This document shows, in pieces, positions 19,324 to 27,861 of a stretch of DNA of 64,000 bases (position 1 is the first letter of the stretch; each line of letters begins with the position of its first letter). A program made the position numbers and the translations under genes. Source of the DNA: Ensifer sp. Root278 (GTDB lineage Bacteria > Pseudomonadota > Alphaproteobacteria > Rhizobiales > Rhizobiaceae); the NCBI RefSeq assembly GCF_001429285.1, contig NZ_LMJJ01000007.1:62001-126000 (forward strand). The letters are read 5' to 3'. The notes beneath the pieces were generated by a model. That model saw only the letters and a list, made by a program, of their open reading frames with translations, did no database searches and was not told the origin of the DNA.

Positions 19324-19349
19324 GGACCTGACGCCACCTACTCAGGTCC
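19324..19349 (+). terminator. Hairpin after the TPR lipoprotein gene
   Basis: Perfect 8-bp stem GGACCTGA / TCAGGTCC with a 10-base loop starts one base after the stop codon. There is no T-run, so this is a possible terminator or an mRNA 3' stabiliser. Confidence 0.4.
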
Positions 19350-19523
19350 GCCAGGCGCCAAAGCGCTTGGGTGAGTTCCCTCATGCGTTTTTTTTCACGC
19401 TGAACGCGGTGGTGGTATCGCTGGCGCAAGCGAAGTGCGCCGAGCCAACACGACAGCTATTGCCTCGGCGGCTTCGGTTTAAAGAATTTGCGAGGCGAGA
19501 ATCGATTTCAACGTGGCTTTGCC

Positions 19524-20105
19524 CTACCGGACCTTTCGCAAAACTAGCTTCCCATCCGCTGAGACGGACCGTTCATAGCGCGGCAAGTTAGCGACGGAAC
19601 CGCCCTGAGGATCGGCTGCGGCCAAGACATCGTCGACGGCGGTTTCCGGAGAGGAGGCCGAATAGGATGATGGCGCCAGCCGCTGTGTTACTTCCTTCCC
19701 AGGCGCACTGATGATCATGCTGCCGCCGCTGGAGGTAAAGATACTCGGGCTCATGCGGTCATCGAGATCGGCGACATCTTTTTGCAGGTCCTCGACAGTC
19801 TTGCGAACGGCCGCTATATCGTCGGCCTTCGCGCCGTTTGCGATGTTCACAGCCTGCTTGCTGATCTGCTGCTTCAAGCCGTCGATCGAGCGCTTGAGGG
19901 CAGAAAGGGTCTCCCGGCTTTCTCGCACATCTGCGGCGTTCTTGGCTGTGTAGAGCAAGATGCCGGCGTTGAGCGGCAGCAGCATGAGTGCCAGCGCGAT
20001 GATCGACATGTTCCTCGAACGGCCTAGCTCCTTCGCGGCGTGCTCGTTGCGCCGCAGCTTGGCGTCCGGCTCGATCTCGATATCGACATTCGAAATATGA
20101 GTCAT
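19524..20105 (-). CDS. Single-span coiled-coil protein at the end of the Tad operon
   Basis: 193 residues. A basic N-terminus (KLRRNEHAAKELGRSR) precedes one membrane span (MSIIALALMLLPLNAGILLY, about residues 33-52). A likely coiled coil follows (residues 55-117: ESRETLSALKRSIDGLKQQI and AAVRKTVEDLQKDVADLDDR), then a Ser/Ala-rich tail. Topology suggests the coiled coil is periplasmic. I recognise no family. It is the last gene on the minus strand of the Tad block, about 180 bases after the AAA+ ATPase gene, so it is probably part of the pilus machine or its regulation. Confidence 0.72.
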   Translation of the reverse strand: MTHISNVDIEIEPDAKLRRNEHAAKELGRSRNMSIIALALMLLPLNAGILLYTAKNAADVRESRETLSALKRSIDGLKQQISKQAVNIANGAKADDIAAVRKTVEDLQKDVADLDDRMSPSIFTSSGGSMIISAPGKEVTQRLAPSSYSASSPETAVDDVLAAADPQGGSVANLPRYERSVSADGKLVLRKVR

Positions 20106-20282
20106 CGAATTCCTCCGTCACGAAACTCAGCTTCAGCCCTGACTTTCCGTGTCCCCGAAACCCCGAATGATCCCCCGGGATCACGCTCACTCAAGACATT
20201 CATCGCTATCGCGCCGATGGCCGGTCTGCAACAGTATTTCGTACATTCCTTAACGACATGCTCGCCCGGTTCAGTTCCCGCC

Positions 20283-21587
20283 TCAGTCCAGTGTGAACAC
20301 CCCTCCCCAAGCCCGATCCAGCATCTCCAGCGACGCGACCTTCGGCAAGTCGTTGAAATCGCAATAGGAGGAGATGAAATCCAGGAGGTATTTGGGATGG
20401 TAACAAGACGCTAGCGTATCTCCCTTGTATTTTCGATCGTAGAACAGGCGCAAATCATCGCTCAACAAATTTACCGCGACCTTGCGCGCGTAGGACTCGA
20501 AGATGCGGATATATTCATCTCGCGAAGGGTTATTCACATATATCTTATACTTGAGGCGGCGCAGGCCGGCTTCGTCGGAGATCTCCCGCGGGGGAATGTT
20601 GGTCGAAAAGACGACGAGCTCGTCGAAGGGCACCTTGAACTTCTTGCCGGTATGCAATGTCAGGAAATCGTAGCCACGCTCGAGCGGCACGATCCAGCGG
20701 TTGATGAGCGCTTGCGGCCGGTCCTGCTGACGCCCGAAATCATCGATGATGAAGACCCCTCCCGAGGCCTTCAGGTGCACCGGCGCTTCGTAGACGTTGG
20801 ATCCGGGGTTGTGGGTCAGGTCAAGCAAATCGAGGGTGAGTTCGCCACCGGTCTTGATGACCGGCCGCCGGCATTCGACCCAACGTTGATCGGCCTTCGG
20901 GCGCGGTCTAGCCGTCGGCTCTCGCACGGCCTGATGCGTCGCCTCGTCATAGAAACTGATGACATAACCACCGACCTCGATAGCATAGGGGACCCAAATC
21001 GTCTGGAGGAAAAGCTCGGAGGTCCGCTCGGCAATGCTGGTCTTGCCGTTGCCGGGCGGACCATAAAGAAGGATGGAACGGCCCGAATTGACCGCCGGCC
21101 CCAGCTTCTCAACCAGCGCCGGCGACAGCACCAACCCGTCCAGGCTGCGGACGAGCCGCTCATAGGTGACGCGTTCGTGATTTATCGACTGCAAGCCGAT
21201 CTGGTGACAGAAAGCGTCGAGCGAAACCGGGGCCGGACCGATATATTCCGACTGCCGCAGGGCCGCCTGCGCATAATCCAAACCCTTGATCGAGAGTGCA
21301 TAGCGAATGTCCGACTTGACGTCTTCGCCGGCAAGGCCTCGCGCCTCGAGGTAGGACAGCTTTACCAGTTCCTTGATGAGCAGATTAGTCAGCACTTTCG
21401 ACAGCTTCATCCGGTCGGTAAGATGCGAAGCCGTAACCGTGTCCTGCTCGGTCGCGCACTTGGCTGCCAGACGCAGCAGGAACGACAATTCCAGCCCCGA
21501 TTCTTCGAGACTCAGCGGCGCCGTCGGCATGCGCGAGTCAAGCGCGAGGGCAAAATCTTCACGGTCCTGGCTGGGCGAATACTGCAT
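20283..21587 (-). CDS. AAA+ ATPase associated with the Tad locus
   Basis: 434 residues. N-terminal 110 residues look like a winged helix (LTDRMKLSKVLTNLLIKELVKLSYLEARG). The P-loop is GPPGNGKTS (176-184) and Walker B is GVFIIDDFGRQ (about 281-291), followed by sensor-1 VVFSTNIPP and the arginine-rich GLRRLKYKI. This looks like the MoxR/RuvB-like range of AAA+ proteins rather than the TadA secretion ATPase. It starts 17 bases after tadC on the same strand. Not one of the classical Tad components; a remodelling or regulatory role is inferred. Confidence 0.85.
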   Translation of the reverse strand: MQYSPSQDREDFALALDSRMPTAPLSLEESGLELSFLLRLAAKCATEQDTVTASHLTDRMKLSKVLTNLLIKELVKLSYLEARGLAGEDVKSDIRYALSIKGLDYAQAALRQSEYIGPAPVSLDAFCHQIGLQSINHERVTYERLVRSLDGLVLSPALVEKLGPAVNSGRSILLYGPPGNGKTSIAERTSELFLQTIWVPYAIEVGGYVISFYDEATHQAVREPTARPRPKADQRWVECRRPVIKTGGELTLDLLDLTHNPGSNVYEAPVHLKASGGVFIIDDFGRQQDRPQALINRWIVPLERGYDFLTLHTGKKFKVPFDELVVFSTNIPPREISDEAGLRRLKYKIYVNNPSRDEYIRIFESYARKVAVNLLSDDLRLFYDRKYKGDTLASCYHPKYLLDFISSYCDFNDLPKVASLEMLDRAWGGVFTLD

Positions 21588-21603
21588 GGGGCCTCACTCT
21601 GAT

Positions 21604-22548
21604 CTAGCCACCGGGCTTCAAGCCGGTGAGAATGCCGAGAACGCGAAGGACGATGGGGACGAGCACAATGATGAGACTAACGGGAAACAGGAACGCTCCG
21701 AGCGGCAACAGCATCTTGATCGGCAGGGCATTGGCCTTCTCCTCCGCCCGCACCATCCTGAGATCACGCATTTCCTTGCTGTACACACGCAGCGTGAGGG
21801 TAACGCTCGTTCCAAGCTCCTCCGACTGACGGAAGAGCACGGCAAGCGCGCGCGCTTCATCGATCCGCAAACGCGTTGCAAGATTGCTCAGGGCTTCGCG
21901 CAAACGGCGGCCGCCGCGCACCTCTAGCATCATGATCGATAGATGCAGGCCAAAATCCTGACGTTTCTGGACGAACTCCCGGGCGACACGGTTCGCCGCC
22001 GCCTCGATGCTCATGCCCGCGTCAAGGCACACGATCAGCATATCCATGAAATCGGGGAAGAGCCGCCGGTATTCCCGCTCCTTGGCGTCACCGCGCCGGT
22101 CGATGTAGATGTTCACCAGGACGAAGGTAGCGCCGGTCGCAATCATCGCGACCAGCAGGATCGCAAGCCTGGACATCTGCGGCGCGAATCGGTCCAAAGC
22201 CCAAGCCGCCACAACCATGACCACGCCGCAAAGGAGCGCTCGCACCGCCTGAAAGACGGTAACCGCTCTGGCTCCGAAATATCCCGCCCGGATCAGCCGG
22301 TTCTGTGTGGAATTGGCATTTTGGTCGCGCCTGGTAATTTCGAAATAGCGGCGGATCAGGCGGTTCTCCGCCTCTCCCAGGTCGACAAGGGTGCCATCGC
22401 CGAGCTGAAGGTCGTCGCCACCTGCCTTTGCGGTCGCCTCCGACAATCGGACGCCGATCGCGCGTCGGCGAAACACCAGCTCCGAAGTAACGGCGGTGAA
22501 TATCAGAACCGCAAGGAAGACGACGATGTAGATTCCGTACTCGCCCAT
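21604..22548 (-). CDS. tadC: Tad pilus inner-membrane platform protein TadC
   Basis: 314 residues, GspF-like (type II secretion F domain) with membrane spans near residues 1-25, 100-150 and at the C-terminus (MLLPLGAFLFPVSLIIVLVPIVLRV). The cytoplasmic F domain reads FPDFMDMLIVCLDAGMSIEAAANRVARE. The final region, ALPIKMLLPLGAFLFP, is typical of TadC. It lies seven bases after tadB, which encodes its partner; together they form the platform on which the CpaF ATPase acts. Confidence 0.92.
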   Translation of the reverse strand: MGEYGIYIVVFLAVLIFTAVTSELVFRRRAIGVRLSEATAKAGGDDLQLGDGTLVDLGEAENRLIRRYFEITRRDQNANSTQNRLIRAGYFGARAVTVFQAVRALLCGVVMVVAAWALDRFAPQMSRLAILLVAMIATGATFVLVNIYIDRRGDAKEREYRRLFPDFMDMLIVCLDAGMSIEAAANRVAREFVQKRQDFGLHLSIMMLEVRGGRRLREALSNLATRLRIDEARALAVLFRQSEELGTSVTLTLRVYSKEMRDLRMVRAEEKANALPIKMLLPLGAFLFPVSLIIVLVPIVLRVLGILTGLKPGG

Positions 22549-22555
22549 AGCGGCC

Positions 22556-23509
22556 TCAATATTCGAAGTTGACCATCTTGTAGAGAATGATGTTGCCGAT
22601 GATCATGACCACGCCCAGCACGGCCACGATGGTCGTGCCGTGGCCGCTCGCCCACACCGGATCGAAGTAAGTCGGCGCAAGCGCCCTGATCATCGCGTAG
22701 AGAAGGAACGGATAGACCGACATGAAAATCGCGGTGATACGCCCTTCTGACGAAATCGCTTTGACCTTGGCTTTCAGCATCGTGCGATCACGCAGGGTCT
22801 TCGAGAGATTTTGAAGGATTTCGACCAGATTACCGCCCGTGCCCGCCTGGACGCTCAAGGCGATTGCCAGCAGGTTCAGGTCTTCCGCGCCGACGCGGTG
22901 GCTGAGATTGACGAGGGCGTCATCCAAGGTGGTGCCATAGGTCAACTCATCCGAGAGCAGGCCAAATTCCGTTCCGACCGGATCAGGCATTTCGCGCGCC
23001 ACGAGGGAAATCGCCGCCGGCAGCGGATGACCTGCAGACAGGCTGCGGTTGGCAACGTCGAGTGCCTCGGGAAGCTTGAGGGTAAATTTGCGGATCCGGC
23101 TCGCCCGTATGCGCCAGACGGCGATGACCGGGATGAGAAGGCAGATCACCAGGAAGACGGGAACCCGGACCAGGTTGCCCGGAACTAGGAATTGGACCAC
23201 CAACCAGACCAGCCCCGCGCCGGCGATCCCGTAGAGCGCAAAACGCTGTGCGTCGAACCGTATGCCTGACTGCATATAGAGCTGCCGGATGCGATGAACC
23301 GGCGGCAACGATCGCCAATCTTCGTCGGCGCCACGCTCCTTCAGCATCGCACGGTAAGTCTTGAGGTGGTCCTCGCTCGCATCGAGCAGGCCAAGCCGAT
23401 GATTGACGGCGCGCTGGCGCTCGGACTTCCGGAAATAGCTGCGCAGCAGTGCCTCGACGGAAACCAGCGCAGCAATGAAGACCGCGGCGTAGAGGAGCAG
23501 CAGGGTCAT
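22556..23509 (-). CDS. tadB: Tad pilus inner-membrane platform protein TadB
   Basis: 317 residues; N-terminal span, central pair of spans (GIAGAGLVWLVVQFLVPGNLV, VFLVICLLIPVIAVW), cytoplasmic F domain KLPEALDVANRSLSAGHPLPAAISLVARE and C-terminal spans. The sequence VQAGTGGNLVEILQNLSKTLRDR is a hallmark of TadB. The start codon overlaps the end of the cpaF gene by four bases, so the two are translationally coupled. Confidence 0.93.
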   Translation of the reverse strand: MTLLLLYAAVFIAALVSVEALLRSYFRKSERQRAVNHRLGLLDASEDHLKTYRAMLKERGADEDWRSLPPVHRIRQLYMQSGIRFDAQRFALYGIAGAGLVWLVVQFLVPGNLVRVPVFLVICLLIPVIAVWRIRASRIRKFTLKLPEALDVANRSLSAGHPLPAAISLVAREMPDPVGTEFGLLSDELTYGTTLDDALVNLSHRVGAEDLNLLAIALSVQAGTGGNLVEILQNLSKTLRDRTMLKAKVKAISSEGRITAIFMSVYPFLLYAMIRALAPTYFDPVWASGHGTTIVAVLGVVMIIGNIILYKMVNFEY

Positions 23510-24963
23510 GGTTCAACGGCTCCCGTCTGCAATGGTTTTCCCGGTTCGAAGATCGCCACAGGAATCACGATCCCGAGCTGCGCGAACTCCTCGACGAAGC
23601 GGGGTCGAAGGCCGGTCGCCCGAAATTCACCGTGGATGCGGCCGTTCTCGTCGGTAGCTGTTCGCCTGAACCGCATGATCTCCTGCATCTGCACGACCTC
23701 GCCCTCCATGCCGGTGATCTCGGAGATCGAAACCACTTTGCGGCTACCGTCACTCAGGCGCTGGACCTGAACGATGATGGTGATCGCCGAGGCGATCTGC
23801 GAGCGGATACTGAGCTGCGACATGGGCATCCCCGCCATGCCGACCATCTGCTCGAGCCGGCCGACAGCGTCGCGCGGCGTGTTGGCGTGAATGGTCGTCA
23901 TGGAGCCTTCGTGGCCGGTGTTCATCGCCTGCAGCATATCGAAGGCCTCTTCGCCGCGCACCTCGCCGACGATGATGCGGTCCGGGCGCATGCGCAGCGC
24001 ATTCTTCAGTAATTCGCGCTGACGCACTTCATTGCGGCCGTCGAGGGTCGGCGGTCTCGTTTCCAGCCGCCCGACATGCGGCTGCTGCAGCTGCAATTCA
24101 GCCGCGTCTTCGATGGTGATCAGGCGCTCCTTGGTCGAAATCTGCGACGACAGGGCGTTGAGCAGGGTCGTCTTGCCCGAGCCTGTGCCGCCCGAGACGA
24201 CCATCGACACCCTGCCTTTGACGGCGGCGCTCAGGAGGATCCGCATCGCGTTCGCCATGGCGCCATTCTCGACCAGACGCTCCAACGTCAGCGGCTTGCG
24301 GGTGAACTTGCGGATCGAGACCAACGGTCCGTCGACCGAGATCGGCCTGATGGCAACGTTGACACGCGATCCATCCTTCAGGCGCGCATCGACCAGCGGC
24401 GTCGATTCGTCCACTCGGCGGCCAACAGCCGAGACGATCTTGTTGATCACGCGCAGCAGGTGATCTTCGTCCTTGAAACGCACCGCCGTGCTTTCGAGCT
24501 TGCCACGTCGCTCGACATAGACGCTGTTGTAACCGTTGATCAGTATATCGGCGATCGAGTCATCGGCAAGCAGCGGCTCGATCGGCCCGAGCCCGAGCAT
24601 CTCGTCGGTGATATCGCGGATCAGGTCGCTGATTTCCTTGGCATTTAGGGGGAAATTGTTGCGCCGGATATAGTCCTTGACCAGTGGCCTGATCTCGGTG
24701 GCGATCTCCTCGTCGTCCATCGTGTCGAGAATGCCGAGGTTGATGCGATCGAGGAGGTAGCGGTGCAGATTGACCCGCTCCGCAACCATGTCGAGCCCGA
24801 GCGACTCTTCCAATCTGGCACTTGCTGCGGCGCCGGCAGCCTCCGGATCGGGCATGACGGCAGCGTCGCCCGCTGGTATCGCAGAGGGCTCGACGGCGTC
24901 CTGAAGGTCCTCATCATCCGGCTGCCGCTGTTTGTAGAAACGTCCAATGAACCCGGTTGCCAT
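23506..24963 (-). CDS. cpaF: Tad pilus assembly/secretion ATPase CpaF (TadA)
   Basis: 485 residues. VirB11/GspE-type hexameric ATPase on the cytoplasmic face that powers Flp pilus extension and retraction. N-terminal domain about 1-240; Walker [11 protein letters not shown] (257-266); Asp box [12 protein letters not shown]; Walker [12 protein letters not shown]; His box [13 protein letters not shown]. The first 55 residues are acidic and Ala/Pro-rich, a normal variable leader in CpaF. It starts 19 bases after the L,D-transpeptidase gene. Essential motor of this locus. Confidence 0.95.
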   Translation of the reverse strand: MATGFIGRFYKQRQPDDEDLQDAVEPSAIPAGDAAVMPDPEAAGAAASARLEESLGLDMVAERVNLHRYLLDRINLGILDTMDDEEIATEIRPLVKDYIRRNNFPLNAKEISDLIRDITDEMLGLGPIEPLLADDSIADILINGYNSVYVERRGKLESTAVRFKDEDHLLRVINKIVSAVGRRVDESTPLVDARLKDGSRVNVAIRPISVDGPLVSIRKFTRKPLTLERLVENGAMANAMRILLSAAVKGRVSMVVSGGTGSGKTTLLNALSSQISTKERLITIEDAAELQLQQPHVGRLETRPPTLDGRNEVRQRELLKNALRMRPDRIIVGEVRGEEAFDMLQAMNTGHEGSMTTIHANTPRDAVGRLEQMVGMAGMPMSQLSIRSQIASAITIIVQVQRLSDGSRKVVSISEITGMEGEVVQMQEIMRFRRTATDENGRIHGEFRATGLRPRFVEEFAQLGIVIPVAIFEPGKPLQTGAVEP

Positions 24964-24982
24964 CGCTTCCTACCCTGTTCGA

Positions 24983-25594
24983 TTATTTGACGATCACCGT
25001 TGCTCCGACCTTCACCCGCTCGTAGAGATCGATGATGTCGGCATTGCTCATGCGGAAACAGCCTGAGGACGCGAACTGCCCGACGGTGGACTGCTCGTTC
25101 GTTCCGTGAATGCGATAAAGCGTGTCGGAACTCCCCCGGTAGAGATAGATACCGCGGGCGCCGAGCGGGTTGAACGGACCAGGAGGCACCAGCTCCGGCA
25201 GTTCCGGCGCGCGCGCCTTCATCTCGGCCGGCGGCCGCCAATCGGGCCATTCGGTTTTTCGCCCAACCTTCACCACGCCGCTCCAGCGGAAACCGTCGCG
25301 GCCGACGCCGATCCGATAGCGGATCGCTCGCTTGCCGGAGAGAACGAGATCGAGCGTCCGCTCCTGACTGGCGACGACGATCGTGCCGGTCGGATATTTT
25401 TTCTCGATCGTTACGACCGTGCTCGTTTTCGGCCCGAGACTGCGCGGCACCGTCCCACCCGCCAATGCTCCAGTCGCAGCCGGCGGGAGCGCCAGCGCGC
25501 TCAAGAGCAGTACGGCCCGCGTCCACCGGCCATGACCGAAGCCAGCGCTGCTTCGGTCCATCGAGCCACTGCTGATGTGGAGGGGCGTCTTCAT
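24983..25594 (-). CDS. L,D-transpeptidase (YkuD/ErfK) within the Tad operon
   Basis: 203 residues. Signal-anchor or signal peptide at residues 26-46 (AVLLLSALALPPAATGALAG). YkuD catalytic domain with His163 in YRIHGTNEQ and Cys179 in SSGCFRMSN, matching the HG...S-x-G-C-x-R signature; the preceding NPLGARGIYLY is also typical. It would act in the periplasm on peptidoglycan cross-links or lipoprotein attachment. Its ATG overlaps the cpaE stop by four bases and cpaF follows 19 bases later, so it is made with the pilus machine. Local remodelling of the wall for the secretin or pilus is the natural inference. Confidence 0.9.
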   Translation of the reverse strand: MKTPLHISSGSMDRSSAGFGHGRWTRAVLLLSALALPPAATGALAGGTVPRSLGPKTSTVVTIEKKYPTGTIVVASQERTLDLVLSGKRAIRYRIGVGRDGFRWSGVVKVGRKTEWPDWRPPAEMKARAPELPELVPPGPFNPLGARGIYLYRGSSDTLYRIHGTNEQSTVGQFASSGCFRMSNADIIDLYERVKVGATVIVK

Positions 25595-26733
25595 CTGACA
25601 AGCGCTCCGAGCTTGCCGACGGCGCCACAGAATGGAGAGCGAGGGTTGACTTCGTGGGGTAGGACACCACGGTTCACCGCCTCACTCAACGTATCCCAAT
25701 CATAGGGAATGATGTGCACGTCTGTATCCTTAAACACCTTGTCAACCTGCTCCCGGCGCACGCCAAGGCTGAAGAACTTGGTGCGGTACTTGTTGATCAC
25801 GACGTGGATCCCGCCGGCGCCGCCGCGCAGGCGCACGAGGTTGGCAAACAGATCCTTTGCCTGATGCAGCGAAGGGATGGTCGTTTCAGTGACGATGGAA
25901 ATGCTGTTGACTGAAGCCAGTACATCGCTCTTCCAGGGCGTTTCGTAGTAGGGCACGTCGATCACCATGTGGTCGCTCTCGAATGCCGCGACATCGAGCA
26001 TGCGCAGCGCGAGTTCGGCTCCCTTGGGTTCCAGCAAGATGGACGGCTGTTTGAACGACAGCAGCGTGAAGCCAGCCGAATGGCGCATGCGGACGAGATC
26101 GATGAATTCGAGATCGACACGTGCCGGATTCGCGACAACGGTCTTCAAATCGTAGTCGTTGACAAGATTGAGATAGTAGCCGAGGGAACCGGACGAAAAA
26201 TCGAGATCGAAGAGACCAACCCGCGGCGCGACGCCCTTCGTCGGTTGCGCCAGTATGTGTGCGAGCGAAGAAGAAATAACACTTGCCCCGGCACCGCCAA
26301 CAGCAGCAACGATGGCGTGAACCCGGCTCTCATTGCCGCTGACGCCCGGCGCATGCGTGGAGATCATATCGATCAGTGCGCGGCGCTCGAGCGGCTTCTT
26401 CAGCCAGTCGTCGCCGTTCAGCCGAAACAACAGGCGCATCAGTTCGTCGGAAAGAACCTCGGATACGACGACCATTGGAATGTTGCGGTGCTTGGCGCGC
26501 AACTGAGCGATCTCTTGACGACAGAGGACCTCGCCATTGTCGACATCCAATACGATCAGGTTGAACTGCGTCGGGTCGACCTTCCCCGCCTCGCCCAACA
26601 CGCCCAACGACATGTGCCGCGCCTCGTAACGCGAAAGCGACCCAAACGTATCCAGCATGAGGCTCGCCGCCGCCGCATCGTCGGAGAGAATGAGTATCTT
26701 GGTTGTCGTTGCAAAGTTCATGTGTGCGGTCAT
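25591..26733 (-). CDS. cpaE: Tad pilus localisation protein CpaE/TadZ
   Basis: 380 residues. N-terminal atypical receiver domain (TKILILSDDAAAASLMLDTFG, LIVLDVDNGEVL, PMVVVSEVL), then a MinD/ParA-like domain from about residue 138. The P-loop position reads VGGAGASVISSSLAH, with neither of the lysines of a deviant Walker A, as in described atypical TadZ ATPases. The Asp motif is GLFDLDFSSGSLG. TadZ proteins place the pilus machinery at the cell pole. ATGA overlap with the L,D-transpeptidase gene downstream. Confidence 0.92.
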   Translation of the reverse strand: MTAHMNFATTTKILILSDDAAAASLMLDTFGSLSRYEARHMSLGVLGEAGKVDPTQFNLIVLDVDNGEVLCRQEIAQLRAKHRNIPMVVVSEVLSDELMRLLFRLNGDDWLKKPLERRALIDMISTHAPGVSGNESRVHAIVAAVGGAGASVISSSLAHILAQPTKGVAPRVGLFDLDFSSGSLGYYLNLVNDYDLKTVVANPARVDLEFIDLVRMRHSAGFTLLSFKQPSILLEPKGAELALRMLDVAAFESDHMVIDVPYYETPWKSDVLASVNSISIVTETTIPSLHQAKDLFANLVRLRGGAGGIHVVINKYRTKFFSLGVRREQVDKVFKDTDVHIIPYDWDTLSEAVNRGVLPHEVNPRSPFCGAVGKLGALVR

Positions 26734-26761
26734 CTCGCTTCCCCACGCAGAATTGAAGGGC

Positions 26762-27382
26762 TCAGCAGCTTGAACATGTCTCGAGGTCTTCCGTCGTTAG
26801 TGTCACCGGGTGAGCGGGAACTTCGATCTGATCCAATCCCAGCAGAGCGCCAAGCAGCGGCAGGTCGAATGTGACGTCGCGCACCTCCAGCCGCATGGTC
26901 AGCACCGGCCCGTTCGGCCGCCCCCAGTAGCCGAGGCCGGAGCGCTGGTAGGTGACCACCAGGTTTGAAGGCTGGATCCGCCAATTGAGGTCGCAGATGC
27001 CCGGGTTCGGGTCCCCCGCCACCCCGCAGACACCGTCACCTCCCATGACAATCCGGGTCAATTCGTCACTGCAATTGGCGAGGGCCGGCCCGCAGGTGGA
27101 CGATATCGTCGCGTCATTCGGCGTCGCGTCACCGTTGTTCAACGGATCGTCGGCGTCGGTCGGAAAAACATCGGCGAAGTCGCTGGTCAGGGGCTCGGAG
27201 ACGGCTGCGAGCCGGGCGCCAAGTTGCAGGGCCTTGACCGTCTGGTTCCATTGCGACATGGCGTAACCGAACTCAAAGAAAGTCGCGAACACCAGAAGCA
27301 CGAGCGGCAGCGTTATCAGCCCTTCGGCGAGCGTCACGCCACGCTGATCCTGCCAGAAGGAGACGGGCGAATGGACTACCAT
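26762..27382 (-). CDS. tadE: Tad minor pseudopilin TadE
   Basis: 206 residues. Prepilin-like leader ends in FWQDQRG, followed by VTLAEGLITLPLVLLVFATFFEFGYA, giving the G/x4-E processing motif with Glu at +5 expected for the prepilin peptidase. The mature part is periplasmic with several Cys residues (for example CGPALANCSDE and a CSSC end). The start codon overlaps the stop of the preceding gene. It lies 28 bases before cpaE. Calling this one tadE and the previous one tadF is a naming choice; both are TadE-like. Confidence 0.88.
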   Translation of the reverse strand: MVVHSPVSFWQDQRGVTLAEGLITLPLVLLVFATFFEFGYAMSQWNQTVKALQLGARLAAVSEPLTSDFADVFPTDADDPLNNGDATPNDATISSTCGPALANCSDELTRIVMGGDGVCGVAGDPNPGICDLNWRIQPSNLVVTYQRSGLGYWGRPNGPVLTMRLEVRDVTFDLPLLGALLGLDQIEVPAHPVTLTTEDLETCSSC

Positions 27383-27861
27383 CCGATGTACCTCTCTTCG
27401 TGGGAGGAACTGATGGTGAGTGCAGCGATACCGAGCCAGGAGAAGACGGGCGAACTCTCGTAGACATGCGCAGTCTGCACGGTGATCGTGCCATTCGCGT
27501 CGGCAGGCGTGATCGTGATATCGGCGAGATCGGGTCCCCAGCCGGCAACGCGCAAGGCGGCGCCTTCAGCTGGGCTCTGCGTTCCGTAAAACGCGATCAT
27601 CTTGGCAGTTGTCTCGTTGCATGTCGGGTCGTAGGTTCCCGAATCCGGCCGGCACCGCGCAAGATAGCGACCCGCATCCCTGAGCCCTGCATCGATCTGC
27701 ATCCGTTCCCAGAAGATGTTGCCAAATTCGAGAATACCGGCCGCAAATATCGTAATGAAGGGTACAGCAACCAGTGCTTCGGTCAGCACCGCGCCGTCAT
27801 CTTTCGACCAGAAGCAGAGACGGAAGCGATCGCAGATGAATATTCGCAGAGCGATGATCAT
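27376..27861 (-). CDS. Tad minor pseudopilin TadF/TadE-like
   Basis: 161 residues. Leader ends SKDDG, then AVLTEALVAVPFITIFAAGILEFGNIFWERMQIDAGLRDAGRYLARC; Gly at -1 and Glu at +5 fit processing by the Flp prepilin peptidase. The DAGRYLARC stretch is typical of TadE-family minor pilins. The start is coupled to the tadG stop by an ATGA overlap, and its stop overlaps the next start by seven bases, so the three pseudopilin-like genes are co-translated. Confidence 0.88.
   Translation of the reverse strand: MIIALRIFICDRFRLCFWSKDDGAVLTEALVAVPFITIFAAGILEFGNIFWERMQIDAGLRDAGRYLARCRPDSGTYDPTCNETTAKMIAFYGTQSPAEGAALRVAGWGPDLADITITPADANGTITVQTAHVYESSPVFSWLGIAALTISSSHEERYIGW

Noticed and set aside
24645-25670. 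Long minus-strand open frame of 341 codons overlapping cpaF and the L,D-transpeptidase
   Set aside because: It is in another frame over two strongly supported genes and its translation is Arg/Ser-rich without any family resemblance.
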